A stretch of DNA of 46,899 nt from Nonomuraea basaltis (lineage in GTDB: Bacteria; Actinomycetota; Actinomycetes; Streptosporangiales; Streptosporangiaceae): assembly GCF_005893125.1 (NCBI RefSeq), contig NZ_VCJS01000096.1, forward strand, positions 1 through 46,899. Direction: 5' to 3'. This document shows, piece after piece, positions 23,826 to 32,082 of this stretch. Under the pieces are notes generated by a model, which saw only the letters and a program-made list of their open reading frames with translations, was not told the origin of the DNA and did no database searches. A program made the translations under genes and the position numbers. Positions within the stretch are counted from its first letter, which is position 1. The number at the start of each line of letters is the position of its first letter.

Positions 23826-26597
23826 CTATGCGGCCTCAGTGGGGCCCGCTCGCCGGCCGACCGCATCGAGGTGGCGGCGCGCAGCGGTGATCGCGAGGCG
23901 GGCGTTCTCCTTGGCGCCTACCTGCGCCACGAGCGTGGCCCGCGGGATCTCCAGAGCGTACGGGATCCCGGGTGGCAGGGCGCCGAGGATGCCGCGCACG
24001 TCGATGCCGCCCTCGCCGGGGAACAGGCGCTCGAAGCGAGCGGCGTAGATGATTTCCTCCTGCGTGGCCGGCGCCTCGGCCGGTGCGTCGCAGACGTGGG
24101 CGAAGCGGAACCACTCGCGTGGCAGGTCCCGGAGCTCGGCCACGCTGGAGCCGGAGCGCGCGAAGTGGATCAGATCGACGAGGATTCCCGCGTTGGGCTG
24201 GCCGGCGTCCCGCAGGACGCGCACGGCTTCGGCGAGGTCGGGCGTCTGGGTCCACGACGGGAACTCCAGATCGATGGTGAGGCCGAGCGGCCTGGCCAGC
24301 TCGCAGAGCTGCGCAAACCGGTCGGCTTTGCGAGCGAAGTCGGGGTCCGGGAGCTGGGTGATGACATGGCGGGCCCCGAGCTCGGCTCCGGCCTCCAGGA
24401 AGCGCAGGAAGTCCGCGGGGTCGTCATCGGGTGCGATCCGGGCGAGCTCGATGTCGAGCACCTCGATTCCCGTGGCCGCGAGACGGACTTTGGTCGCTCG
24501 CATCAGAGCGGGGTCGGTGGCGAGGGGGTGGTGCGGCTCGTGCGGCGTGACCCGGGTCATGCGCACGCCCACGTATCGATAGCCCGCTTCAGCAGCGGCG
24601 CTCACCAGCTCGGGCGGAGACAGGCTCAGCGCCGTCAGATGCGCCAGTGAGTAGTCGTGCAGGTGGTCGCCGCTGACAAGCGCGGACGACTGCCTCAGCG
24701 TGGTCAGCCGGCGCCTCCGGTGCGCGGCCATGCGCACCGCCGCGCTGTTCGCGGCGCCGTAGCCGGAGTAATCGCCGATCCGCTGCACCACTTCGAAGAA
24801 GATCCGCGCGCCGAGCATCTCGGTGTAGAAATGAAGGTATTCGCCGTCTTGATCGCGGTCATAGAGGATGGAGTACTGCCTCATTGCCGTAAGGAGGTGC
24901 TGCGGCAGCGCCAGGCGGGCGTCGAGATCATCGTAGTAGTTGTCGGGGATCCTCAGCAGCGGTGCGCCGAGCGCCCGCATCGCCCTCGCGCCGGCGATCG
25001 CATCGTCGGCGGTGAAGGCGATGTGCTGAGGGCTCGGTACCGCCGGTGACCAGTCGCCCCGTCGCAGCGGCGCGGTGTTGAGGGTGATCCGGACGTGATG
25101 ATCGGTCGCGGCCCGGCTGTGGATCAGTCCGAACGGCGCGGGCAGCGTGGTCGTCTGCGTTGCTTGCAGGCCGAGCACCGAACGATAGAAGAGCGCGGCC
25201 TGGTCGAAGTCATCGACCGACTCGGTGAGCGAGACGTGATCTGTTCCAGTCAGCAGGCCGTCGCTGGGAGCCTCGGCGCCGGTGGGAGCGAAATCGTTGA
25301 GCCAGTTGTCGTCCCCGCCTGTACGGCAGAAGAAGACGGCCGTTCCATCGGGTGCCGCCACGGAGTTGAGGTCGGCCTCCTCCACCTGCCGGGCGCGCGG
25401 TAACACGGGCGCCAGCAGCCGCTCGGCCCGCCGGGCCGAGCCGACCGGGTCAGCGCTCTCCACGGCCAGCGCGCAAATGGCCGCAGTGCCTGCCGGTACT
25501 GTTCTTTGCGGTGCGAAGTTCAGCAGAACTCGGGCCTTGCCCTGCGACCACAGCTGCACCGGCTTGGAGCGATGCTGGCCAGTATGGGTGAACCCCAGCG
25601 CGGCGAGCGCCCGCGCCACGATCGGGCCGGAGATCTGGTCCACGGCCAGCTCGGTGAACACGTGACCGTCGAGCTGCGGAGCCGGCGGCAGATTGGTCAA
25701 CTGAATGCGCTCGCGGACCGCCACCGGGCCGAGCGTGCCGACTGTCTCTTCCAGCGACAGCAGTGAGCGCATCGCGTCGACGGCGACATGCCGGGGATCT
25801 GCCTGCCGGCAGACGTCGTTGAACACTTCGATCGAAAGTGGGCCGTCGTACCCGGTGGCCAGAACGTGGCCGAGGAAGTCAGTCAGATCGAAAACGCCTT
25901 GCCCGGGAAACAACCGGTGGTGCTCACTCCACTCCAGTAAGTCCATGTTCAGCCGCGGTGCGTCGGCAAGTTGCAGGTGAAACACCTTCGAACCCGGCAC
26001 GGCTCGTATCTTGGCGGGGTCGTCGCCGCGGGAGAACACGTGGAAGCTGTCGAGGCATAAACCGAGCGCGGGATGGCCGGCGCGCCGGACGATCTGCCAG
26101 GCGTGTTCGACGGTGTTCACGAACCGGCCCCAGGCCAGGCCCTCGTAGGCGATGCGCAGGCCACGCCGCGCGGCCCGGCCGGCCAGCGCGTGGAGCTGCT
26201 CCGCGGCGAGGTCGTCGTCGTCGACAGCGTTCATGGATGTCGTCGAGCAGACCGCCATCGTGTTCGCGCCGAGTTGCTCCAGCACATCGAACTTCCGCTC
26301 CGCCCGACGGAGATTGGCCTCGAATGTCTCAGGGGGTACTGCCTCGAAGTCATGGAACGGCTGATAGAGGTGGATTGACAGGCCAAGCTCGGCGCACTCC
26401 TGCCGGATCCGGCTCGGTGACCAGCTCGACACGATGAGGTCGCCCTCATAGATCTCGATCCCGTCGAAGCCCGCCGCGGAGGCGGCCGTGAGCTTGTCCT
26501 CCAGGGTGCCGGAGAGGCAGACCGTCGCGAGTGCCAGAGGAGGACTCGCAGAGCGGCGGCTGACAGGACTTGCCATGCCATGATCGGCGGTGAGCAT
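23826..26597 (-). CDS. Triple-domain QsuB-type 3-dehydroshikimate dehydratase fusion
   Basis: 923 residues. Domain 1 (about 20-285) is a sugar-isomerase-like TIM barrel with the metal set Glu152, Asp183, Gln209 and Glu257, as in QuiC/QsuB/AsbF 3-dehydroshikimate dehydratases, which make protocatechuate. Domain 2 (about 295-615) is a two-part hydroxyphenylpyruvate-dioxygenase-like vicinal-oxygen-chelate domain with likely ligands His454, His525 and Glu602. Domain 3 (about 645-915) is a second isomerase-like TIM barrel with its own possible set, Glu778, Asp808, His834 and Glu883. Known QsuB proteins have only the first two and are about 600 residues long. ATG with AAGGTGAG upstream. It is convergent with the flavoprotein gene. 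Dehydratase activity is likely; the job of the third domain is unknown. Confidence 0.88.
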   Translation of the reverse strand: MLTADHGMASPVSRRSASPPLALATVCLSGTLEDKLTAASAAGFDGIEIYEGDLIVSSWSPSRIRQECAELGLSIHLYQPFHDFEAVPPETFEANLRRAERKFDVLEQLGANTMAVCSTTSMNAVDDDDLAAEQLHALAGRAARRGLRIAYEGLAWGRFVNTVEHAWQIVRRAGHPALGLCLDSFHVFSRGDDPAKIRAVPGSKVFHLQLADAPRLNMDLLEWSEHHRLFPGQGVFDLTDFLGHVLATGYDGPLSIEVFNDVCRQADPRHVAVDAMRSLLSLEETVGTLGPVAVRERIQLTNLPPAPQLDGHVFTELAVDQISGPIVARALAALGFTHTGQHRSKPVQLWSQGKARVLLNFAPQRTVPAGTAAICALAVESADPVGSARRAERLLAPVLPRARQVEEADLNSVAAPDGTAVFFCRTGGDDNWLNDFAPTGAEAPSDGLLTGTDHVSLTESVDDFDQAALFYRSVLGLQATQTTTLPAPFGLIHSRAATDHHVRITLNTAPLRRGDWSPAVPSPQHIAFTADDAIAGARAMRALGAPLLRIPDNYYDDLDARLALPQHLLTAMRQYSILYDRDQDGEYLHFYTEMLGARIFFEVVQRIGDYSGYGAANSAAVRMAAHRRRRLTTLRQSSALVSGDHLHDYSLAHLTALSLSPPELVSAAAEAGYRYVGVRMTRVTPHEPHHPLATDPALMRATKVRLAATGIEVLDIELARIAPDDDPADFLRFLEAGAELGARHVITQLPDPDFARKADRFAQLCELARPLGLTIDLEFPSWTQTPDLAEAVRVLRDAGQPNAGILVDLIHFARSGSSVAELRDLPREWFRFAHVCDAPAEAPATQEEIIYAARFERLFPGEGGIDVRGILGALPPGIPYALEIPRATLVAQVGAKENARLAITAARRHLDAVGRRAGPTEAA

Positions 26598-26627
26598 AGG
26601 CGTCTCACCTTCTTCGTGGCGATTAAC

Positions 26628-26646
26628 GTACGAACTAGATACTTAC
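26628..26646 (-). promoter_or_regulatory. Candidate operator of the QsuB-type gene
   Basis: GTACGAACTAGATACTTAC, read on the plus strand, lies 31 bases before the start codon of the triple-domain gene. It matches the site at 21741-21757 in reverse orientation and has GTA and TAC at its ends, so a dimeric regulator is plausible. No gene for an obvious regulator lies next to it. Confidence 0.45.
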
Positions 26647-26740
26647 TTATATGCCTTGTCGGCCGTCGGCGAAAGAGGCAATCCGGCCACCTTGTGGTCC
26701 GCTACGTGGATTGGATCACCCGACAGGTAGAACTTGACTG

Positions 26741-26770
26741 TTGACTGCCCGGCAGACACGGATCTATCGT
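26741..26770 (+). promoter_or_regulatory. Promoter of the secreted alpha/beta hydrolase
   Basis: TTGACT (26741-26746), an 18-base spacer and TATCGT (26765-26770). A second TTGACT lies 7 bases earlier (26734-26739). Expected leader is about 45 bases to the ATG at 26821. Confidence 0.45.
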
Positions 26771-26820
26771 GCAGCCCATTAAGCGGATCTATTAGTCCAT
26801 CAGGCAGACCAAGGGCCGCC

Positions 26821-28278
26821 ATGTCTCGACTGTCCCGCAGCACCACCCTCGCGTGCACGTTCATGCTCGTCTCGACGGCGCTGTCAGTACCCGCCACGGC
26901 GCACACAGCGACTCCGCCGAGGACGCCCATGCCCTCGCTGACCGGGCCCCTCCAGTCCACCGGCGATTCGCATCCGTTCAACGTCTCCACCGTGCCACTG
27001 GACGCATACGGCTACGTCGAGGAGGAATTCCTCGTGAGCGGGCGGGCCAATGTCTACGATTACGACGCCGCAGGCAAGGTCACGGTGGTGCGCACGGCCG
27101 TGCCGTACACGAACCGCATCATCGTGCGGCGGCCCGCCGATCGCAGAGCGTTCAGCGGGACGGTCGTCGCCGACATCATGAACATGACCAACGGTTGGGA
27201 CCTCGACCGCATGTGGCTGACGTCCCACGATGAGTACCTGCGACGGGGGGACGCCTACGTGGGGATCACCAGCGCGCCCAACGCGGTCGCGTCGTTGAAG
27301 AAGTTCGACCCGTCCCGATACGGCTCGCTGTCCTGGCCGGACCGACGTGGCTGCACCGGACGGGCGCTCAACTCCGCCACCGACTCCGAGGGCGGGCTGG
27401 TGTGGGACATCCTCAGCCAGACTGGCGCGGCACTGAAGAGCCACGGGCGCGACAACCCTCTGCGCGGCTTGAAGGTCGACAAGGTCTACGCGACCGGATA
27501 TTCCCAGTCGGGCGCCTACCTGACCCGCTACATCAACGCGGTGCATCCACTCGCGCGCGTCTACGACGGCTTTCTCGTCGCAGCCTCCGCGAGCGGTGTC
27601 AAGCCGCTCAACAAGTGCGGACCCACACCCGCCGACCATGACCTCATCCGGCCCACCGCCGAGCCGGTCATCAAGATGCAGACACAGACCGATTTCTTCA
27701 TGGACCGGGGCGCCTCGCGCCGCGACGACTCCGACCAGCCCGACGACAAGTACCGCCTGTACGAGGTGCCCGGCTCAGCTCACGCCTACGCCTACACCTC
27801 CGGTTTCGCCCCGTCTCCTGAAGACCTGGCCAGGATCGGCGTCACCTACAACTACTTCAACTGCGACGGCGTCGGCACCACCTTCCCGATGCACTACCTG
27901 TACAACGCCGCCCACATGAATCTGGACCGCTGGGCCCGCAACCGAGCCACACCACCACGCGCACCGCGCATCCAGGTGGACGCCAGCGGCCAAACTGTTC
28001 TCGACGAGCACGGGAACGCAGTGGGCGGCGTCCGCACACCATGGGTGGACGCGCCCACCGCCACCTATCATCCGGCGAGCACCGGCCCGAACTGCTTCCT
28101 GTTCGGTCATATGACCCCGTTCACCCCGAGCAAGCTGCAGCAGCTCTACCCCGACCATGGTGTCTACGCGCGCGCTGTGGCCGGCCAGGTGTACAAGCTG
28201 GTCAAGGAAGGGTGGCTGACGCGGGAGGACGGGGCGGCGTCCGTCAACGAGACCGCAGGCGCGAGCGTGCCCAGGTAG
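26821..28278 (+). CDS. Secreted alpha/beta-hydrolase-domain protein
   Basis: 485 residues. The ATG at 26821 is taken since it begins the signal peptide (STTLACTFMLVSTALSV core, cleavage near ATAH) and AAGGG lies upstream; the frame is open a little further without a signal. The mature protein fits the large exported alpha/beta hydrolase domain family: strand NRIIVRRPAD, FSGTVVADIMN, then the nucleophile elbow GYSQSG (226-231, Ser229), and a late PGSAHAY segment that may hold the catalytic His. It probably cleaves esters outside the cell. It is divergent from the QsuB-type gene (223 bases between starts) and could supply that pathway by freeing aromatic or quinate esters, which is inference. 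Confidence 0.8.
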   Translation: MSRLSRSTTLACTFMLVSTALSVPATAHTATPPRTPMPSLTGPLQSTGDSHPFNVSTVPLDAYGYVEEEFLVSGRANVYDYDAAGKVTVVRTAVPYTNRIIVRRPADRRAFSGTVVADIMNMTNGWDLDRMWLTSHDEYLRRGDAYVGITSAPNAVASLKKFDPSRYGSLSWPDRRGCTGRALNSATDSEGGLVWDILSQTGAALKSHGRDNPLRGLKVDKVYATGYSQSGAYLTRYINAVHPLARVYDGFLVAASASGVKPLNKCGPTPADHDLIRPTAEPVIKMQTQTDFFMDRGASRRDDSDQPDDKYRLYEVPGSAHAYAYTSGFAPSPEDLARIGVTYNYFNCDGVGTTFPMHYLYNAAHMNLDRWARNRATPPRAPRIQVDASGQTVLDEHGNAVGGVRTPWVDAPTATYHPASTGPNCFLFGHMTPFTPSKLQQLYPDHGVYARAVAGQVYKLVKEGWLTREDGAASVNETAGASVPR

Positions 28279-28638
28279 GTGCTGGGCATGGCCCCCTTCT
28301 CTCTCTTGGTGTCTAACGACGCGGCAGGCTTCGCTTCCGCTACGGACCGCTCAGTTGCCCCCCAAAATGGGCTTTCGACGCTGGGCTTCGACCCGGCCCG
28401 TTTCCAGACCAAGCCGCCAGCCTGCTACCGGGCTCCCTGGCGATTACCCGGACCGGACTCACACCGGCAGGCGACGACGAGCTTGTGATCAGGTCATGGC
28501 CGCTGGACGACCACCTCCTTGATCTCTGGGCGCACCGGCTGGAGTACTAGATCGATCAGGAATCGAGAAGCCCCGATCTTGTCGTTGCGGTTAGCGTGAG
28601 AGCACCCTTAACCAGCGACTGACAAGGAGCAACACACG
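28279..28638. other. Intergenic stretch with one coding-like remnant
   Basis: 360 bases with no intact gene. On the plus strand a frame ending at TAG 28548-28550 reads ITRTGLTPAGDDELVIRSW then PLDDHLLDLWAHRLEY, which looks like the end of a decayed gene; I cannot name it. A possible promoter for the next gene is TTGCGG-17-TTAACC at about 28583-28611. Confidence 0.3.
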
Positions 28639-29118
28639 ATGAGCGGCACATCGAGGGCCAGCGAGAAGAAGCGAAACGATTCCTCGGCGGAGGGGTTCTC
28701 CGAGGAGGAGCGCGCCGCGATAAAAGCGCGCACCACAGAGCTGAAGGTAGAGGCACGCGGCGGCCGTGGCTCGAAGAAGGCAGCCGCCGATGAGGCGGCG
28801 GTGCTGTCGACGATCGCTGAGATGGCGTCGCCGGACCGTGCGCTGGCCGAGCGCGTACACACCATCGTCACTGCTACTGCTCCAGAGCTGGCGCCGAAGC
28901 TGTGGTACGGCCAGCCCGCCTACGCCAAGGCTGGGAAGGTGGTGTGCTTCTTCCGCAGCGGGCAGGTGGACAAGGAGCGCTACTCGACGTTCAGGTTCAG
29001 CGTGGAGGCAAATCTCGATGAGGACAGTGGCATGTGGCCGACGTCTTACGCCCTGACAGAGTTGAGCGAAGCCGGCGAGGCGGCGATCAGAAAGCTTGTC
29101 AAGAAGGCCGTGAGCTGA
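28639..29118 (+). CDS. DUF1801 (YdhG-like) family protein
   Basis: 159 residues. AAGGAG precedes the ATG by 10 bases. The N-terminal third is charged and Lys/Glu-rich (about 1-55). The rest matches DUF1801: VHTIVTATAPELAPKLWYGQ, PAYAKAGKVVCFFRSG and YSTFRFSVEANLD, ending with an AIRKLVKKAV helix. The family is a small alpha/beta cytoplasmic fold, sometimes called an iron-chaperone or phosphoribosyl-binding-like domain; no firm function is known. It is isolated among remnants, with no operon partner. Base composition is slightly lower in GC than its neighbours, consistent with an accessory region. Confidence 0.8.
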   Translation: MSGTSRASEKKRNDSSAEGFSEEERAAIKARTTELKVEARGGRGSKKAAADEAAVLSTIAEMASPDRALAERVHTIVTATAPELAPKLWYGQPAYAKAGKVVCFFRSGQVDKERYSTFRFSVEANLDEDSGMWPTSYALTELSEAGEAAIRKLVKKAVS

Positions 29119-29549
29119 CGTCGCATCCAAATCCGGCGAAAGCGCCGGAGGACAACATTCAGGAGCCGGACGAACGGCGCACCACCGGCGGGATGTCTGC
29201 CTCGCCACAGCGCATAACTAGAGTAATAACTCTTGAGTCTTTGTATCGCTGCGTGACGCCGGTTCCGGCGTGAAAATGCGGCGCTGACCCGCCGTACCCA
29301 AGGGTCCGGCTTCGAGGTTGGGTCGGTTTCGGCGATCGTCGTGGTGGTGCCGGATTCCTGCGTCACGATGGTCGGACGCACCGTCGTGTTCAATGCCGAG
29401 ACATGACGGCCGCCTGCGGCATGCTCCAACTCATCGCCCTGCTCACCCAGGCCCGCCCGTGAGCACGACGATGGCCCGCACACCGCGCGGGCCATCACCC
29501 CCGGCCTACACCTCCTCCACCGCCTCCACGGAGCGCGGCGCAGGGTCGC
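29119..29549. other. Gene-free stretch in an accessory region
   Basis: 431 bases without a convincing gene. The sequence near 29217-29235 is AT-rich for this genome. Short frames here lack ribosome sites. One hairpin at 29470-29496 is listed separately. Confidence 0.4.
29470..29496. terminator. Hairpin near the transposon remnant
   Basis: GATGGCCCGC and GCGGGCCATC form a perfect 10-bp stem with a 7-base loop. There is no T tract on either side. It may be a terminator for either strand or part of the old element. Confidence 0.4.
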
Positions 29550-30040
29550 TCACGGCGTCAGCCCCAGCTCGCTGTAGTGCATCCGGATTGTTCTGCTCTG
29601 GCCTGCTGGTGCCCGCTGGATGATCAGCCGTGCCATACCGAGGTGCTGCTCGACGTCGCCGCCGGATCGCCACAGGCTGCGGCCGGTCAAGCCGCCGGCT
29701 GCGGAGGCCTCTGGCAGCCGCAGCGGCCGGTAGCCGTCAGCGTCGAGTTGGGCGAGCTCGCCGTCGATGTCGACGGATTGGATGCCGTAGAAGTGCACGT
29801 TCTCGTGGTGGGTGGGCCAGCGGCGGCGTTGCTCCAGGAGCCTCGACAGGTCCAAGGTGTGCGCGGCCAGCCCGGCATACCCGGCCACCTCGCGCAGGTG
29901 ATCGGTGCGGGTCTACTCCCGCTCGCCGTAGCCGCGCAGTTCGCCCATCGGTATGGACAGCCGCTGCGACAGCCGGCCCACCGCGGCCGCGGGCGCCGCC
30001 GTCACGTCGTCCGGCGCGTACCGAGGCGCCACACGTCTAC
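29550..30040 (-). pseudogene. Decayed Tn3-family transposase remnant (DUF4158-like)
   Basis: Read on the minus strand from about 30040, the frame gives a segment VGRLSQRLSIPMGELRGYGE, then RE, a stop (TAG at 29915-29913), and TRTDHLREVAGYAGL. This matches the pattern of the N-terminal DUF4158 domain of Tn3-type transposases (LxxQLGI...L.GY..RE.TR..HL.E). Beyond it the frame continues for about 100 residues to 29550 without matching the rest of a transposase that I can recognise, so a deletion or rearrangement is likely. The in-frame stop and missing catalytic domain make it non-functional. Confidence 0.45.
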
Positions 30041-30101
30041 GAACACCTGGCGAACCTGTCGGCGTTCTGTGCGTCCGGGTGCGGGATGGACCCCACCGTG
30101 G

Positions 30102-30506
30102 TCAGGCTGTTGTCATCCGGGAGTTGACGTACTCGCACCGGTGGTTTGCCCTGTTAATCAGGCAGATTTGGACGAACACTCTCGTGCCTTCCGGAATATT
30201 CTTATAACTGACCTTGCACCCACCGCCCTCCGTGTCGAACCGTGTAAAGCGCTGGGTTCTCGCGAGCCGATCCTCCCAGCTGAGACGCCCCCGCGCATAG
30301 TGGCCGTCCCTAGCTCCGCTGAGATCGCATACCGTCAGGCTTTCACCCCTGCGGCTGTCGGCGTCGAAGAAGACTTTGCCGCCTGTCGGCAACCTGTCGG
30401 TGCTGTCCAGAGACACATCATCGCCGGCCGCTGCGCTGGGTGCCGTGAGCGCCACAGCGGCTACCGCTATCGCGACGATTGAGAGAATCCGGCGCCATCG
30501 TTTCAT
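30102..30506 (-). CDS. Small secreted protein, unknown family
   Basis: 134 residues from the ATG at 30506, selected because GGAGGTGG precedes it; an upstream in-frame ATG lacks this. Signal peptide (ILSIVAIAVAAVALTAPS core, cleavage near AAAG). The mature part has four Cys (VCDLSG, GGCKVSY, QICLIN, HRCEYV), allowing two disulfides, and an Ig-like strand pattern including KVFFDADSRRGESLTVCDL. I do not recognise the family; such small exported proteins are common in actinomycetes. It follows two other secreted protein genes in the same direction, 106 bases after the nearest. Confidence 0.7.
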   Translation of the reverse strand: MKRWRRILSIVAIAVAAVALTAPSAAAGDDVSLDSTDRLPTGGKVFFDADSRRGESLTVCDLSGARDGHYARGRLSWEDRLARTQRFTRFDTEGGGCKVSYKNIPEGTRVFVQICLINRANHRCEYVNSRMTTA

Positions 30507-30611
30507 GAGCCACCTCCGCCGAGTGGTGAACTGAATGAGCCCTATTTCAACATCGGGAAACCGTTTCAAAGTGTGGTCAGCAGCGCCATACCGGAAGCAG
30601 CAGACGAACTG

Positions 30612-31064
30612 CTAATGGGGGCAGTTGTACCATATAGTCGCCACGACCTCCCATGGCTTGTGGTTCCACTTCCAGACGACTTTGGCCTGGTAATCCCATG
30701 CCCCAATGGGTTCACGTCGGCACTTTACGAGCGTGGGATGGTGTCCACGGACAGTATTGTCGCCCCACTTGAACGGGGTGGAGGAGACGAACTTGGGAGC
30801 GCCGTAGTCTCCTTTTCTCTCATAGAGATGAACGCTTATCCCCACAAGGTCGTGTCCGGAGGTCTTGTCTCTGACTATCCCGTGCGCGCGGATATGCACC
30901 CCGTCGTAGTTGATGTAAGCGCAGCGCGTTACGTTCGAGCCATGGACGCAGTGCTTCGCGACAGTCCTCGACGGAGCGGCGGAAGCGGCCTCCGGGGCCA
31001 TTGCGAGGAGGCTGGTCACGGCCGTGGCGGTGAGGGTCGCGCCGACTGTCTTGTGTAACTTCAT
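30612..31064 (-). CDS. Small secreted Cys-containing protein (paralogue 1)
   Basis: 150 residues from the ATG at 31064, fixed by GGGAGG about 7 bases upstream. Signal peptide (ATLTATAVTSLLAMAP core, cleavage near ASAAP). The mature protein has KHCVHGSNVTRCAYINYDG, an aromatic strand HIRAHGIVRDKTSGHDLVGI and, after a third Cys, YQAKVVWKWNHKPW. This order also appears in the next upstream gene: C-V-x(5)-R-C, an aromatic-Asp-x-V strand, then a late Cys and a Y-x-A-x(3)-W strand. A disulfide-linked beta-sandwich is likely. Function unknown; no enzyme motif. Confidence 0.7.
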   Translation of the reverse strand: MKLHKTVGATLTATAVTSLLAMAPEAASAAPSRTVAKHCVHGSNVTRCAYINYDGVHIRAHGIVRDKTSGHDLVGISVHLYERKGDYGAPKFVSSTPFKWGDNTVRGHHPTLVKCRREPIGAWDYQAKVVWKWNHKPWEVVATIWYNCPH

Positions 31065-31363
31065 GGTTTGCCTCCCAGGTGATGTTGGGAACAGCGAAAC
31101 TCGCGCGTGACGCCCTGAAAAGAGCGGCGTCTTGTCTCGGCCATAGCGACGCAACGGTCTCCGGTGCTGCCCAAGGGCACGGCGGAGCAGTAGATGCCGG
31201 TGGATCCCGTCCGGCCGGACGATCTCGTCTTCAAGCACCGTGCTATGGGCTGACGTGTGGCGCTAGGAGGGGAGTATCCGGCGTACGCGATCATGCTGAC
31301 CAGCCAGTGCGCCGTCTCTTCTCGTGGCAAGTACGTACCTGGCCGAGTCAGGCACCATTACCA

Positions 31364-31807
31364 TCAGCAGCGCACATCGGTCCGTTCGTTGCTCAAGTAT
31401 TCCTCAGTTGCTGCAGTACCTGCAGCAACATTTCTCCAGCGGAATTGGGCTACATATCTTAGCCTGTCCCCACGTGAAATGTCCCTACAATACAAGAATT
31501 CTGAAGGTGCCCGATCTGAAGTGCCGTCGAAGTCGTTATCGATAACCGTCGAAGTGCCGACTAGGACAATCGCTACAACGTCGACGTTGTAGCGATTGTC
31601 CGCCGAGGCGTCATAGATGAGCCCCCACGCCCTGTACCTTCTATTCACGTCGTCGAAGCGCAATTCGATGCAGCGGCGCACCTGCTCGCCCACGCAACGG
31701 TAACCCGCTGGCACGACATCCGCCTTTGCCCCTGGCGCGAGTGTAGGTACCAATGCCCCGAGGAGGGCAAGCGATACGAGGAGTCGGAATTGGTCACGTA
31801 GCTTCAT
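31364..31807 (-). CDS. Small secreted Cys-containing protein (paralogue 2) with internal palindrome
   Basis: 147 residues, ATG with TGGAGG 6-8 bases upstream. Signal peptide (LLVSLALLGALVPTLAPG core, cleavage near AKAD). The mature part reads YRCVGEQVRRCIELRFDDV and later LYCRDISRGDRLRYVAQFRW, the same layout as paralogue 1. The codons for DNRYNVDVVAIV fall on a 38-base perfect palindrome (31564-31601), unusual inside a coding region. The upstream 275 bases hold a short palindrome (31881-31895) but no gene. Unknown function; it and its neighbour look like an expanding family of exported proteins. The 299 bases between it and paralogue 1 show no gene. Confidence 0.7.
   Translation of the reverse strand: MKLRDQFRLLVSLALLGALVPTLAPGAKADVVPAGYRCVGEQVRRCIELRFDDVNRRYRAWGLIYDASADNRYNVDVVAIVLVGTSTVIDNDFDGTSDRAPSEFLYCRDISRGDRLRYVAQFRWRNVAAGTAATEEYLSNERTDVRC
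31564..31601. repeat. 38-bp perfect palindrome inside a coding region
   Basis: Two 19-base arms, beginning GGACAATCGCTACAACGTC, are exact reverse complements with no loop, centred between 31582 and 31583. A smaller palindrome, GTTATCGATAAC, lies about 20 bases to its left between two copies of GTCGAAGT. Confidence 0.9.
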
Positions 31808-31880
31808 GGGCCACCTCCAGGAGGATTTGACCTGAACACGGACGCGGCGACAGGACCCTGAACACCCTCAACCTTTGGAA

Positions 31881-31895
31881 CTACGAGTCTCGTAG
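31881..31895. promoter_or_regulatory. Palindrome upstream of small secreted protein gene
   Basis: CTACGAG-T-CTCGTAG is a perfect inverted repeat 74 bases before the start of paralogue 2 and about 190 bases past the AraC stop. It may be an operator. No promoter boxes are clear. Confidence 0.35.
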
Positions 31896-32082
31896 CCGGT
31901 GCCGGGGCCTGTCTTGAAGGAATGCGAAGTCGAGACCGAGTGTCAGGGAATCCAGCGAAACCGTGGGTAAGCTGTTGCCCAGATCCAGATGGACATCGCC
32001 GCCGCGGCCGGTCTGCAGATGGCGGACTCTCCGCTACGCCGTCCCCACAGGGAGAGGCAGCCGCCGCTCCCCGGAGGGGAAA

